Shown here: positions 45,038 through 54,090 of the stretch, in pieces | Numbering within the stretch: position 1 is the stretch's first letter | Layout: each line of letters opens with the position of its first letter | Source of the DNA: Parasedimentitalea huanghaiensis | Lineage (GTDB): Bacteria > Pseudomonadota > Alphaproteobacteria > Rhodobacterales > Rhodobacteraceae | Reading direction: 5' to 3' | DNA length: 64,000 bases | Assembly: GCF_009753675.1 (NCBI RefSeq) | Contig: NZ_WQLV01000008.1 | Coordinates: 124,001 to 188,000, forward strand | The notes under the pieces: generated by a model | Seen by the model: only the letters and a program-made list of their open reading frames with translations | What the model was told of the DNA's origin: nothing | The model's database searches: none | Translations under genes and position numbers: made by a program

Positions 45038-46834
45038 CTAGCTTAGTGGCCAGAACACTGGGATCAGAGCAGAGGCCAGCAACCCAACGGTCAGGTTCAA
45101 AGGAATACCCACCCGCATAAAATCGGTGAACCGATAGCCACCGGGGCCATAGACCATCATATTGGTCTGATAGCTGATCGGTGTGGCAAAGGTTGCGCTG
45201 GCGGCGACCATCACCGCAATCACCAGTGGCCGCGGATCAACTCCGAGCGAGAGAGCCAAACCAATCGCCACTGGTGTCAACACCACCGCCACCGCATGGT
45301 TGATCAGTTCGGACAGGACAGAGGTTAGCAAATAGATTGCCCAGACAATGAAAAAGGGCGGCAGGTCGCCTATCAGGGGCGCCATGGCGTGCACAATCAG
45401 ATCAATCGCACCCGATGTTTCAAGCGCCGTTGCCACCGCCAACATTGCAAAAATCAAAGCCAGCAAACGGCCATCAATAAACGAAAAGGCCTCGTCACTG
45501 TCGATGCAACGAGTCAGGAACACAGTTGCCATCGCCAGCACTGCCAGCAACAAGATAGGTGCAACACCAAGGGCAGCCAAAATCACAATGCCTGCAATGG
45601 CAGCTATGGCGATTGGGGCATGGCTGCGGCGATAGGCGCGTGCCGAGGGTTTGGTCACATCAACCATGTCCATATCAGCGGCCAGTCGCTGAATGTCCTC
45701 GGATGAGCCTTCAAGGAGCAGGGTATCACCAACCCGCACGACCAGGTCGTCCAGCTGCTGGCCGATATTCTGATTGCGTCGGTGCACAGCCAGCACATAA
45801 ACCCCGTAACGACGACGCAGACGCATAGCGCCCAGCGAGCGACCGACCATGCGGCACCCCGGCGTGATCAGCACCTCAACGGTCGAGGTTTCAACAGCCG
45901 ATACCTGATCAACCCGCTTTAGCTCTTTGTTACGCTGCAGGCTGAGCAATTCGGTCATCTGGGTACGCAGCACCACCCGGTCGCCAACCTGTAACTCTAC
46001 CCCCTGCAGCTCGCGTCGCAACGAAGCATCGCCACGGATCACATCAATCAACCGCACACCGGCGCGTTTGAACAATTGTACCCCGGTGACTTCGCGGCCA
46101 ATCAGGTTGCTCTCCGGTGGGATCACGGCCTCGGTAAAGAATTTCATCTTATGTTTGCCCGACAACATGGTGGCCATGCTGGACCGGTCGGGCAGCAGGC
46201 GCGGTGCTACGTAACGTAAGTAGATCGCGCCCCAGATCACCAGAATCACAGCCAGAGGTGTGATCTCAAAGATCGTAAAGGGTCTGAGCCCCTGCGCCCG
46301 TGCAACGCCGTCAACCAACAGGTTGGTCGAGGTGCCGATCAGTGTCAAAGTGCCGCCCAAAATAGCGGCATAACTTAGCGGGATCAGCATTTTGCTGGCA
46401 GAAATATTAAGTTTGCGGGACAGCTGCACAAACACCGGGATCATCACTACCACCACGGGGGTGTTGTTCACAAAGGCAGAGGCCACCACCACAAAGAGCA
46501 TCAGAGCGCCAATGGCCACAGCCGGACGCGCATCCGCCTGCGCTTCGGCCAGTTGGGTGAACCATTCAAGCGCACCGGTACGCACCAGGGCCCCCATAAC
46601 GATAAACATTGCCACAATGGTCCAGGGCGCCGGATTAGACAGCACATGTAAGGCTTCGTCATAGGGCAACACCCCAAGAGAAAGCATTGCAGCAGCACCG
46701 CCAATCGCAACCACTTCGGCTGGGTAGGATTCACGCATAAACAGAATGAACATCACTGCGACAACAACAAGCGTCACAACCGCACTGCCGGTTTCAGAAA
46801 AAGCCAGAAATTCCATTACGCCGCCCGCTGTCAT
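45038..46834 (-). CDS. Second SLC13-family permease with RCK_C domains
   Basis: A 598-residue protein with the same layout as the 42229 gene: N membrane half with VVASAFVNNTPVVVVMIPVF and SYAAILGGTLTLIGTSTNLL, RCK_C pair (about 215-400), C membrane half with SELINHAVAVVLTPVAIGLALS and NMMVYGPGGYRFTDFMRVG. It is well diverged from the neighbour, so it is not a recent duplicate. Substrate is unknown; a start seven codons later is also possible. Confidence 0.88.
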   Translation of the reverse strand: MTAGGVMEFLAFSETGSAVVTLVVVAVMFILFMRESYPAEVVAIGGAAAMLSLGVLPYDEALHVLSNPAPWTIVAMFIVMGALVRTGALEWFTQLAEAQADARPAVAIGALMLFVVVASAFVNNTPVVVVMIPVFVQLSRKLNISASKMLIPLSYAAILGGTLTLIGTSTNLLVDGVARAQGLRPFTIFEITPLAVILVIWGAIYLRYVAPRLLPDRSSMATMLSGKHKMKFFTEAVIPPESNLIGREVTGVQLFKRAGVRLIDVIRGDASLRRELQGVELQVGDRVVLRTQMTELLSLQRNKELKRVDQVSAVETSTVEVLITPGCRMVGRSLGAMRLRRRYGVYVLAVHRRNQNIGQQLDDLVVRVGDTLLLEGSSEDIQRLAADMDMVDVTKPSARAYRRSHAPIAIAAIAGIVILAALGVAPILLLAVLAMATVFLTRCIDSDEAFSFIDGRLLALIFAMLAVATALETSGAIDLIVHAMAPLIGDLPPFFIVWAIYLLTSVLSELINHAVAVVLTPVAIGLALSLGVDPRPLVIAVMVAASATFATPISYQTNMMVYGPGGYRFTDFMRVGIPLNLTVGLLASALIPVFWPLS

Positions 46835-46901
46835 AAATATGTCATATCCTGCCTCCCTTTGGCATCAGCTGCAAGCTCCGCCACGGGCAGGAAATCTCAA
46901 A

Positions 46902-47714
46902 TCAAGGTGTCGAATGCTGCAATAAACCACCGCTCCGGATCATACGGATCTCTTTGGCGGCGCCGGTGCGATCATCAGTATTGATGAAGACACCTGAAAG
47001 GGTTGCTTCTCCGGTTGCCGGGGTAAAACGACTTTTCGGCATACCAGTAATAAAACGGCGCATGGGTTCAGCTTTCTCCATGCCAATAACCGAGTTGTAG
47101 TCACCACACATACCCGCGTCGGTCAAATACCCTGTACCGCCGTCCAGGATCTGTGCATCACCGGTTGGAACATGGGTATGGGTCCCCACCACCAAGGATG
47201 CCTTGCCATTGCAGAAATGACCCATCGCCATTTTCTCGGATGTGGCTTCGCAGTGCATATCCACGATCACCGCCTGTGCCAGCCCGCCGCGCGGATGTGC
47301 CTTGAGCACATTTTCGACAGCTGAAAACGGATCATCAAAGGCGCGTTTCATAAATACCTGCCCCAGGGCCTGCAGTACCAGAACCTTGCGCCCCCCCGGT
47401 GCATTAAACAACCGGTAGCCTTTGCCCGGTGCACCTTTGGCATAGTTCAAAGGCCGGATGATGCGCGGCTCTTTCTCGATGAACTGCAGCATGTCTTTTT
47501 GGTCAAAGGCATGGTCGCCCAGTGTCAGGCAATCAATGCCAGCGTCCAGCAACAGTTTGGCGTGATCGCTACTGAGGCCCATGCCGTTGCTGGTGTTTTC
47601 ACCATTGACTACAACAAAATCGAGCCGCCATTCGTCACGCAGACGAGGCAGGTTTTCGGTGACAGCCTTGCGCCCAGCGCGGCCCATCACATCGCCTAAA
47701 AACAGAATTCTCAT
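46902..47714 (-). CDS. YmdB-like metallophosphoesterase (TIGR00282 family)
   Basis: A 270-residue phosphodiesterase. It opens MRILFLGDVMGRAGRKAV (metal-binding Asp) and contains FVVVNGENTSNGMGL (Asn, Glu), TLGDHAFDQKDM (Asp, His), VDMHCEATSEKMAMG (His) and VVGTHTHVPTGDAQIL (His-x-His), the full set for a dinuclear metal site. In Bacillus, YmdB hydrolyses cyclic nucleotides and controls lifestyle choice; the role here is inferred only. A structured region (47835-47925) lies before it on its strand. Confidence 0.88.
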   Translation of the reverse strand: MRILFLGDVMGRAGRKAVTENLPRLRDEWRLDFVVVNGENTSNGMGLSSDHAKLLLDAGIDCLTLGDHAFDQKDMLQFIEKEPRIIRPLNYAKGAPGKGYRLFNAPGGRKVLVLQALGQVFMKRAFDDPFSAVENVLKAHPRGGLAQAVIVDMHCEATSEKMAMGHFCNGKASLVVGTHTHVPTGDAQILDGGTGYLTDAGMCGDYNSVIGMEKAEPMRRFITGMPKSRFTPATGEATLSGVFINTDDRTGAAKEIRMIRSGGLLQHSTP

Positions 47715-47834
47715 AAACCAGTCCTTAGGCTGTCGTGGGGGGCAAGGACAACCCCTTACAATCCCCGTCCTTAAATCACTGGTTTTTGTTGCTTTGTTTC
47801 CCTAGTTTTCAAAGGGAACCTCTGTCCTCTTGTT

Positions 47835-47925
47835 GCGCCGCGCATCTGCGCGGCGCCCGGCCCAACGGAAGGCTGTCCTCCGAAAGGAGGACAACGACGG
47901 GCGGGAGAGCCTCGTTCAGCGTGTA
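47835..47925. other. Double-hairpin structured region between fau and the YmdB-like gene
   Basis: Hairpin 1: perfect 10-bp stem GCGCCGCGCA/TGCGCGGCGC (47835-47844 with 47847-47856) and a 2-nt apex. Hairpin 2: perfect 8-bp stem TGTCCTCC/GGAGGACA (47874-47881 with 47886-47893) around GAAA. Outside hairpin 2, CGCCCG (47854-47859) can pair with CGGGCG (47898-47903), giving a possible cruciform. I recall similar palindromic elements in other roseobacter genomes, unverified. It overlaps the last bases of fau. Confidence 0.6.
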
Positions 47926-48485
47926 AACTGCAAGACCCGACTTTCGGTGATCACCATATCCAGCGGTTGATCTGTTGGTTCCAGCGGCAGTGCTTCGGCC
48001 TCTTGCGCATCAAAGGCAAAGCCAATGGCAAGCGTCGACCGTTTTGCCCGCAGACCTTCCAGAGTCCGGTCATAAAACCCTCCACCATAACCCAGGCGCC
48101 CACCCTGAGCATCAAAGGCCACCAGCGGTACAATCAGGATTTCGGGGTCAAAAAAGTCGTCCACTTCCGGAACCTTGGCACCAAACGGACCATCGCGCAG
48201 CGGCACATCGGGTATCCAGCGGCTAAACTTCAAGGGCAGACCTGCCCCTTGAATCACAGGGACCCCGACAGCTCCGTGTGCACTGGCTTCCGCCATCGCC
48301 GGGAGCGGGTCAATTTCAGTCCGGATTGGCATGTAACCAGACAAGGATACACCACGGTATCCCGCCAGCACCTCGGACAGATGCCCTGCCACCCCTGGTT
48401 TATGCATCCCAGAGGCTACTTTACGGCGTGCAAAGGCCGCCTTTCGCGCTTGATCTTTGATCGCGGCGAGATCTGCATTCGTCAT
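47916..48485 (-). CDS. fau: 5-Formyltetrahydrofolate cyclo-ligase
   Basis: A 189-residue enzyme that converts 5-formyl-THF to 5,10-methenyl-THF. Family features: AAFARRKVASGMHKPGV near the start, VSLSGYMPIRTEIDPLPAM (about 50), VPLVAFDAQGGRLGYGGGFYDRTL (ATP-binding GYGGGFYD, about 133) and the final QEAEALPLEPTDQPLDMVITES. Its start overlaps the mgtE stop by four bases. No 6S RNA was found on either side of this gene. Confidence 0.93.
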   Translation of the reverse strand: MTNADLAAIKDQARKAAFARRKVASGMHKPGVAGHLSEVLAGYRGVSLSGYMPIRTEIDPLPAMAEASAHGAVGVPVIQGAGLPLKFSRWIPDVPLRDGPFGAKVPEVDDFFDPEILIVPLVAFDAQGGRLGYGGGFYDRTLEGLRAKRSTLAIGFAFDAQEAEALPLEPTDQPLDMVITESRVLQFTR

Positions 48486-49870
48486 AGCAATACCTTTGAA
48501 GCCAGTCCCAGGAAAATAAAGAATCCCATAACATCCGTTGTGGTGGTTACAAAAGTGCCAGAGGCCAGTGCCGGGTCAATACCCATCTTGTCCAGCGTCA
48601 CTGGCACCACCGTTCCCGCAAAACCGGCAATAATCATATTAAACACCAGGGCTGTACCAATCACTGCCCCCAACATCGCAGACTCAAACCAAAGCATTCC
48701 AACCACACCCAGAACGGTCGCAAAACACAGCCCGTTCAACAGCCCGACCATCAACTCGCGCCGGATCACCCGCCAGACGTTTGATCCTGTCAGATCCTTT
48801 GTTGCCAGCGCCCGGACCGCCACAGTCAGCGATTGGGTTCCGGCATTGCCCCCCATCGAAGCCACAATGGGCATTAGGATTGCCAGTGACACCAATTCCG
48901 AAATCGTGGCCTCAAACTGCGAAATCACCAGCGAAGCGCAGATAGCAGTAAACAGATTCACGCCCAGCCAGGGCAGCCTTTTTTTCGAGGTCTCACCTAC
49001 ACTGTCAGACAGCGCGCTTTCCCCTACCCCGGCGAGGCGCAGAATGTCTTCTTCGTGTTCTTCGTCCAAAACCACCATGGCGTCGTCAATAGTGATAACG
49101 CCCACCAGCCGATCATCGGCGTCTACCACCGGTGCCGAAATCAAGTGGTACTGATTGAAGGCATAGGCGACGTCTTCTTCGTCCTGATCCGCAGGAATGA
49201 TCTGAAACACTTCTTCCTGCAAGTCGACCAGCGGCACTTCTCGGCGCGCGCCCATCAATTTGCCCAGCGTCACATTTCCGATCGGCTTCATGCGCGGATC
49301 AATCAACACCACATGATAAAACTGCTCTGGCAGATCATCGGTTTCACGCAAGAAGTCGATTGTCTTGCCGACATTCCAGTGTTCAGGCGCCATCACAACC
49401 TCGCGCTGCATCAGACGCCCGGCTGAGTTTTCCGGGTAGGACAGCGACTGTTCAACCGCAACCCGATCAACGTCTTCCAGCACCTCGAGGATAGCTTCTT
49501 GTTGCGGTTCTTCCAGATCTTCGACCAGATCCACCACATCGTCTGTTTCCAGATCGCGCACCGCTTCGGCCAAAACCTGCGGGTTGAGGATCGGCAGCAC
49601 TTCTTCGCGAACAGATTCTTCCAACTCGGTCAGGATCTCGCCGTCGAACTCGCGGCCGTAGAGCTGGATCAACAGGGCGCGGTCATGGGCGTTGATCTGT
49701 TCAAGCAGGTCAGCGATGTCAGCCGCGTGCAGAGGCTCCATCAGCTGGGTCAGTTGGTCCTTATCCTGCACATCAACTGCATAAAGAATTGCCGCAACGG
49801 CCTTGCGGTCCAACTCATAGGCATCATCACGGTGCAGGTCGCCGCTGTCCTGATCGCTGCCTGTGCTCAT
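48482..49870 (-). CDS. mgtE: MgtE magnesium transporter
   Basis: A 462-residue Mg2+ channel. An acidic N domain (residues about 30-140), a CBS pair (about 150-265) with GVITIDDAMVV, and five C-terminal helices with the pore signature ASMGGNAGTQSLTVAVRAL. The N and CBS domains close the channel when Mg2+ is plentiful. A ribosome site (GGAGG) precedes the ATG at 49870. It is divergent from guaD and translationally coupled to fau. Confidence 0.95.
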   Translation of the reverse strand: MSTGSDQDSGDLHRDDAYELDRKAVAAILYAVDVQDKDQLTQLMEPLHAADIADLLEQINAHDRALLIQLYGREFDGEILTELEESVREEVLPILNPQVLAEAVRDLETDDVVDLVEDLEEPQQEAILEVLEDVDRVAVEQSLSYPENSAGRLMQREVVMAPEHWNVGKTIDFLRETDDLPEQFYHVVLIDPRMKPIGNVTLGKLMGARREVPLVDLQEEVFQIIPADQDEEDVAYAFNQYHLISAPVVDADDRLVGVITIDDAMVVLDEEHEEDILRLAGVGESALSDSVGETSKKRLPWLGVNLFTAICASLVISQFEATISELVSLAILMPIVASMGGNAGTQSLTVAVRALATKDLTGSNVWRVIRRELMVGLLNGLCFATVLGVVGMLWFESAMLGAVIGTALVFNMIIAGFAGTVVPVTLDKMGIDPALASGTFVTTTTDVMGFFIFLGLASKVLL

Positions 49871-50004
49871 GGGCTGACCTCCGCTTGATTCATTGCAAAC
49901 TAGAAGAAGCAGCTACCAGAAAACAATGACAATGGCATAATTTACTGTAACTGCGGCGGCGGCTATCCTGCAGAACGCAGTTTGGCAACAAAAGGACGGG
50001 TATC

Positions 50005-51294
50005 ATGACCGCAGAAATTATCCTGAAAGGGCAAGTTCTGGCCTTTGATCGCTCTCCCTTTGGCGAAGGCGCACCACAGGACGCTGCAAAGGTGACTGAG
50101 GCTGTGGCGCTCCGGGATGGCAAAATCACGGGCACTGGAACATTGGAAGACATGCGCGCCTTGCAGCCCCGATCGGAAGTGGTGGATCACGGCTATAAAC
50201 TGATTGCGGCAGGCTTTGTGGATGCCCATGTCCACTATCCGCAAACAGCGATGATCGCCAGCTGGGGCAAGCGGCTGATCGATTGGCTGAATTCGTATAC
50301 CTTTCCGGAAGAGATGCGGTTTGGCGACCGCGCCTATGCGGACGAGATCGCCAATCGTTATCTTGACCTGACAGTTGCCAATGGCACCACCACGGTTTGC
50401 AGTTTCTGCACCATCCATCCCGAAAGCGTTGACGCAATTTTCACCGCTGCACAGGCGCGTGGTCAGCGTATTGTAGCGGGCAAGACCTGCATGGATCGCA
50501 ACGCCCCCGAAGGGCTGCGTGACACGGCACAGTCAGGCTATGACGACAGCAAAGCCCTGCTGCAAAAGTGGCATGGGGTTGACCGTCTGTCTTATGCCAT
50601 CACCCCGCGGTTCTCGCCGACCTCTACTCCAGAACAGCTACAGGCTATGGGGGCGCTTTGGGCCGAACACACCGATTGTCTGATGCAGACCCACCTGAGT
50701 GAGCAAACAGACGAAATCGAATGGGTCAGATCACTGTTTCCCCAAGCCCGCGACTATCTAGATACCTATGAGGAGTTTGGCCTGCTGGGCGCGCGTGGCC
50801 TGTACGGCCATGCGATCTACCTTGAAGACCGTGAACGTGACCGTCTGCGCGAACATGGCGCCTCTCTGATCCATTGCCCGACCTCTAATACCTTTATCGG
50901 GTCCGGCCTGTTTGACATGGCAGGCCTGATGGCCGAAGGCCACCGGATTGGACTGGCCACTGACACCGGCGGCGGATCATCATTTTCGATGTTGCGCACC
51001 ATGGCGGCGGCCTATGAGGTTGGCCAGCTGCGCGGCACTCCATTGCACGCAGCGCAATTGATGTGGTTGGCGACCCAAGGGTCCGCCGCATCGCTGCGGA
51101 TGGACGATAAGGTTGGCAACATCGCTGTCGGTATGGAGGCAGACCTAGTGGTACTGGATCTGGCCTCGACCCCAGCTATCTCCCAACGTTCAGAACGTGC
51201 CAGCGATCTGTGGGAAGCCATTTTCCCAACGATCATGATGGGCGATGACCGCGCGATCACCGAGGTCTGGATTGCTGGCAAGCAGGCCAGCTAG
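50005..51294 (+). CDS. guaD: Guanine deaminase
   Basis: A 429-residue zinc amidohydrolase that converts guanine to xanthine. Metal ligands: AAGFVDAHVHYPQTAM (His-x-His), MQTHLSEQTDE (His, with the catalytic Glu), GLYGHAIYLED (His) and LATDTGGGSSFSML (Asp). The C-terminal beta domain reads VGMEADLVVLDL. A ribosome site AAGGACGG lies just upstream. With the 8-oxoguanine deaminase-type gene at 51798 it forms a purine-deamination locus. Confidence 0.93.
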   Translation: MTAEIILKGQVLAFDRSPFGEGAPQDAAKVTEAVALRDGKITGTGTLEDMRALQPRSEVVDHGYKLIAAGFVDAHVHYPQTAMIASWGKRLIDWLNSYTFPEEMRFGDRAYADEIANRYLDLTVANGTTTVCSFCTIHPESVDAIFTAAQARGQRIVAGKTCMDRNAPEGLRDTAQSGYDDSKALLQKWHGVDRLSYAITPRFSPTSTPEQLQAMGALWAEHTDCLMQTHLSEQTDEIEWVRSLFPQARDYLDTYEEFGLLGARGLYGHAIYLEDRERDRLREHGASLIHCPTSNTFIGSGLFDMAGLMAEGHRIGLATDTGGGSSFSMLRTMAAAYEVGQLRGTPLHAAQLMWLATQGSAASLRMDDKVGNIAVGMEADLVVLDLASTPAISQRSERASDLWEAIFPTIMMGDDRAITEVWIAGKQAS

Positions 51295-51315
51295 GCCTCA
51301 TCAAAAGACAGCTCG

Positions 51316-51350
51316 ATCGGCTGCGCATGAAGAATTCAGGCGCAGCCGAT
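51316..51350. terminator. Hairpin between convergent guaD and CAP gene
   Basis: A perfect 11-bp stem (ATCGGCTGCGC, 51316-51326, with GCGCAGCCGAT, 51340-51350) around a 13-nt loop. It ends two bases before the CAP-protein stop codon. It lacks a long U run but is well placed to end both transcripts. Confidence 0.6.
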
Positions 51351-51352
51351 GT

Positions 51353-51793
51353 TCAGCAACCCGGTCGGGCCAGCACCATCACCCAAATATGGCCTGTGCC
51401 GCGCGCAAGCGCAAATTCACTGACTTGGGTGTTTAGCATATTTTTTCGGTGACCACGCGATTTGGTCCAGCTCTCCATGACCTGGGCCAAAGATCTCTGA
51501 CCCGACGCGATATTTTCTGCAGCGGCGCACCAGCCATACCCGGCACGTGTCAACCGGGTCCCGATGGTTGAGCCATTGCTACCTGTATGAGAGAAAAAGC
51601 CGTTGCGTACCATGTCCTTTACATGGGCTTGGGCGGCCTTCTCCAGCTGTGTGGAATACTTCAGGTCTGCTGCATTGTGATCTGAACGAAGCGCGTTGAT
51701 GCTGCGTGTCGCGGCGGTGCGATCCACATCTGCCGCAAATGCAGGCAATGCCCAAAGCAAAATGCCAATTGTCAGCACCAACACCTGTTTCAT
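51353..51793 (-). CDS. CAP (SCP/PR1) domain secreted protein
   Basis: A 146-residue exported protein: signal MKQVLVLTIGILLWALPAFA and a bacterial CAP domain (about 25-145) with INALRSDHNAADLKYSTQLEKAAQAHVKDM, FFSHTG, AENIASGQ and VMESWTKSRGHRKNML. The conserved His and Glu residues that line the CAP pocket (HVKDM, AENI, GHRKN) are present. It ends in a free Cys. Role in the periplasm or outside the cell is unknown. Confidence 0.9.
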   Translation of the reverse strand: MKQVLVLTIGILLWALPAFAADVDRTAATRSINALRSDHNAADLKYSTQLEKAAQAHVKDMVRNGFFSHTGSNGSTIGTRLTRAGYGWCAAAENIASGQRSLAQVMESWTKSRGHRKNMLNTQVSEFALARGTGHIWVMVLARPGC

Positions 51794-51797
51794 AGTT

Positions 51798-53135
51798 TCA
51801 GCCCTGCATCAGTTTTTGTGCAAGGGTGCCGTGGCGCTGCAGCAACTTCGGCAGGTCCAAAGTAGTGATCTCGCCGCTGCGCACGATCTGGCGGCCTTCG
51901 ACAAACAGATGTTTCACCTGTGTTGGCCCTGAAAGCAACAAAGCGGCCGGATCCCAACTACCGCTTGAGGCCACGCCTGTGGTATCCCACATCGCAATGT
52001 CAGCTCGTTTTCCCGCAGCCAAGCGCCCACAATCAGGACGCCCCAAGATATCAGCGCCACCCCGCGTTGCGATTTCCAGCGCCTCATAACCACTCATCGC
52101 ATCTGCCCCATTGGCAACACGCTGCAGCAACATGGTCTGGCGAGCCTCGCCGATCAGATTGGCTGAATCATTGCTGGCCGACCCATCCACACCCAGCCCA
52201 ACTGGAACACCCGCATCACGCATCTGCCGTACGGGGGCGATGCCGCTGCCAAGACGGCAGTTGGAACAGGGGCAATGTGAAACACCGGTGCGGGTGCGCG
52301 CGAACAGATCAATTTCGGTCACGTCGAGTTTTACACAATGGGCGTGCCAGACATCATCACCAGTCCAGCCCAGATCTTCGGCGTATTGACCGGGACGGCA
52401 ACCAAACTGCGCCTCGGAATAGGCGATATCTTCCTCGTTCTCAGCTAGGTGAGTGTGCAACATCACCCCTTTGTCACGGGCCAATAGAGCCGTATCGCGC
52501 ATCAGCTCGCGGCTGACCGAAAACGGCGAACAAGGTGCCAGCCCTACCCGGCACATTGAACCCTCTGCCGGATCATGGAATGCATCCACCACCCGGATCA
52601 TATCTTTCAAAATGGCCTCTTCCCGCTCGACCAGTGCATCCGGTGGCAAGCCACCATCACTTTCACCAATGCTCATAGCGCCCCGGGTGGGCTGAAAGCG
52701 CAAGCCGACCTCAGCAGCGGCATGAATGGTATCTTCCAGCCGCGAACCATTTGGGTAGAGATACAGATGATCAGAACTGAGCGTGCAGCCAGACAACGCC
52801 AGCTCAACCAGTCCCAGTTGCGCCGAAACGAACATCTCGTCCGGGCCAAAACGCCCCCAGATCGGGTAAAGCCGTTGCAGCCAGCCAAACAGCAATGCGT
52901 CCTGCGCTCCGGGCACCGCGCGAGTCAAGTTTTGATACAGATGATGGTGGGTATTGACCAAACCTGGCGTTACAACGCAGCCACGTCCGGAGACCACGTC
53001 GCCTGTCGTTTGCAAGCCCCGCCCAACGGCAGCGACAACACCATCGCGGATCAGCAGGTCGGCGCCCTGCAACACACGCGCCTCGTCATCCATAGTTAGG
53101 ATAGTATCGGCGTTTTGAATCAGAATTTCAGGCAT
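51798..53135 (-). CDS. 8-Oxoguanine deaminase (amidohydrolase)
   Basis: A 445-residue zinc amidohydrolase. Metal site: LVNTHHHLYQNLTRA (His-x-His), GVMLHTHLAENEED (His, Glu), VWHAHCVKLD (His) and LGVDGSASNDSANL (Asp). The LYQNLTRAVP motif and SNCRLGSGIAP loop fit 8-oxoguanine deaminases, which clear oxidised guanine to urate, rather than guanine deaminases. Guanine deaminase is encoded close by. A 10-bp dyad lies directly upstream (53143-53180). Confidence 0.9.
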   Translation of the reverse strand: MPEILIQNADTILTMDDEARVLQGADLLIRDGVVAAVGRGLQTTGDVVSGRGCVVTPGLVNTHHHLYQNLTRAVPGAQDALLFGWLQRLYPIWGRFGPDEMFVSAQLGLVELALSGCTLSSDHLYLYPNGSRLEDTIHAAAEVGLRFQPTRGAMSIGESDGGLPPDALVEREEAILKDMIRVVDAFHDPAEGSMCRVGLAPCSPFSVSRELMRDTALLARDKGVMLHTHLAENEEDIAYSEAQFGCRPGQYAEDLGWTGDDVWHAHCVKLDVTEIDLFARTRTGVSHCPCSNCRLGSGIAPVRQMRDAGVPVGLGVDGSASNDSANLIGEARQTMLLQRVANGADAMSGYEALEIATRGGADILGRPDCGRLAAGKRADIAMWDTTGVASSGSWDPAALLLSGPTQVKHLFVEGRQIVRSGEITTLDLPKLLQRHGTLAQKLMQG

Positions 53136-53142
53136 GGGCCCC

Positions 53143-53180
53143 TCACACTTCGTTTAGGCCCGCTTCGGTTCGAAGTGTGA
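53143..53180. promoter_or_regulatory. 10-bp dyad directly upstream of the 8-oxoguanine deaminase gene
   Basis: TCACACTTCG (53143-53152) is repeated in inverted orientation as CGAAGTGTGA (53171-53180), with an 18-base spacer and a centre-to-centre distance of 28 bp. The nearer arm starts eight bases before the start codon. It could be an operator for a dimeric regulator or a 5' UTR stem-loop. Confidence 0.5.
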
Positions 53181-53245
53181 TATAGGCCGACAGAAGGGGC
53201 AAAGGACTCGGCGCTTGGCAAAACTAGCGCAGTGTCCGGATGTGC

Positions 53246-54043
53246 TCAAGCGTCTTTCAACAGTTCCAATGCAGCGGCGTGTATTTGCGCATTTGCGGCT
53301 GCCAAGGCCTGTCCGCCCTGATGTGCGGGACCGCCCTGCCAATTGGTGACAATGCCGCCCGCAGCCTGGATCACCGCTATTGGACCTTGGATATCATAAG
53401 CATTTAGCCCGGCCTCAATCACCAGATCCACCTGCCCGGCAGCAAGCAAGGCATAGGCATAACAATCCATGCCATAGCGGGTTAGCTTGACTTGCGCTGA
53501 CACACGTTCAAAGCACGCACGTTCTTCAGCTGTGCCGACTTCGGGGAACGTGGTGAACAGGATCGCCTGTGCCAGATCTGTGGTTGCTCGCGTTTGCAGA
53601 GGGCTCCAGCCCAGGGGGCCGGTCATTTCAGCCACGTCTGGCGATCCGACAAACCGCTCGCCTGTGTAGGGTTGATCGACAATGCCCAAGAATGGGCCAT
53701 CCGCATCGGACAGCGCTATCAGCACCCCCCAAGTTGGTGTGCCACTGATAAAACCGCGGGTGCCATCGATTGGATCCAGAACCCAAACACGCCCGGAGGT
53801 TCCAGTTTTCTGGCCAAACTCTTCGCCCCAAATGGCATCATTAGGACGATGGTTGGAGAGCACAGCGCGCATAGCAGTTTCAGCGGCGCGGTCGGCAATG
53901 GTTACGGGGTCAAAACCTTCACTCAGCTTATTCTCGGCACTTAGGTCGGAACTGCGGAAGTGAGGTAGAATTGCTTCACGGGCGGCATCCGCCAGCAAAT
54001 GTGCAATCTCGAGATCAGAAAACGCGGTTGAGGTCATCCCCAT
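53246..54043 (-). CDS. hisN: Inositol-monophosphatase family, HisN-type histidinol-phosphatase
   Basis: A 265-residue Mg2+-dependent phosphatase. Motifs are AIWGEEFG (Glu-Glu), WVLDPIDGTRGF (Asp-x-Ile-Asp-Gly-Thr) and AYDIQGPIAVIQAAGG (Asp), the full lithium-sensitive phosphatase set. The RGFISGTPTWGVLIAL stretch after the DGT motif is typical of HisN, which dephosphorylates histidinol phosphate in alphaproteobacteria that lack the HisB-type enzyme; a broader inositol phosphatase role is possible. A second ATG two codons later could also be the start. Confidence 0.85.
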   Translation of the reverse strand: MGMTSTAFSDLEIAHLLADAAREAILPHFRSSDLSAENKLSEGFDPVTIADRAAETAMRAVLSNHRPNDAIWGEEFGQKTGTSGRVWVLDPIDGTRGFISGTPTWGVLIALSDADGPFLGIVDQPYTGERFVGSPDVAEMTGPLGWSPLQTRATTDLAQAILFTTFPEVGTAEERACFERVSAQVKLTRYGMDCYAYALLAAGQVDLVIEAGLNAYDIQGPIAVIQAAGGIVTNWQGGPAHQGGQALAAANAQIHAAALELLKDA

Positions 54044-54090
54044 CGGTTGCCACTCAACCGCATCTTTTGCAAGCCTAAAGGTAAGTCAAT

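Noticed and set aside
47715-47915. A possible 6S RNA gene next to 5-formyl-THF cyclo-ligase
   Set aside because: 6S RNA is often near this gene, but the region consists of two short hairpins with no central bubble and long closing stem, and the other side of fau overlaps mgtE.
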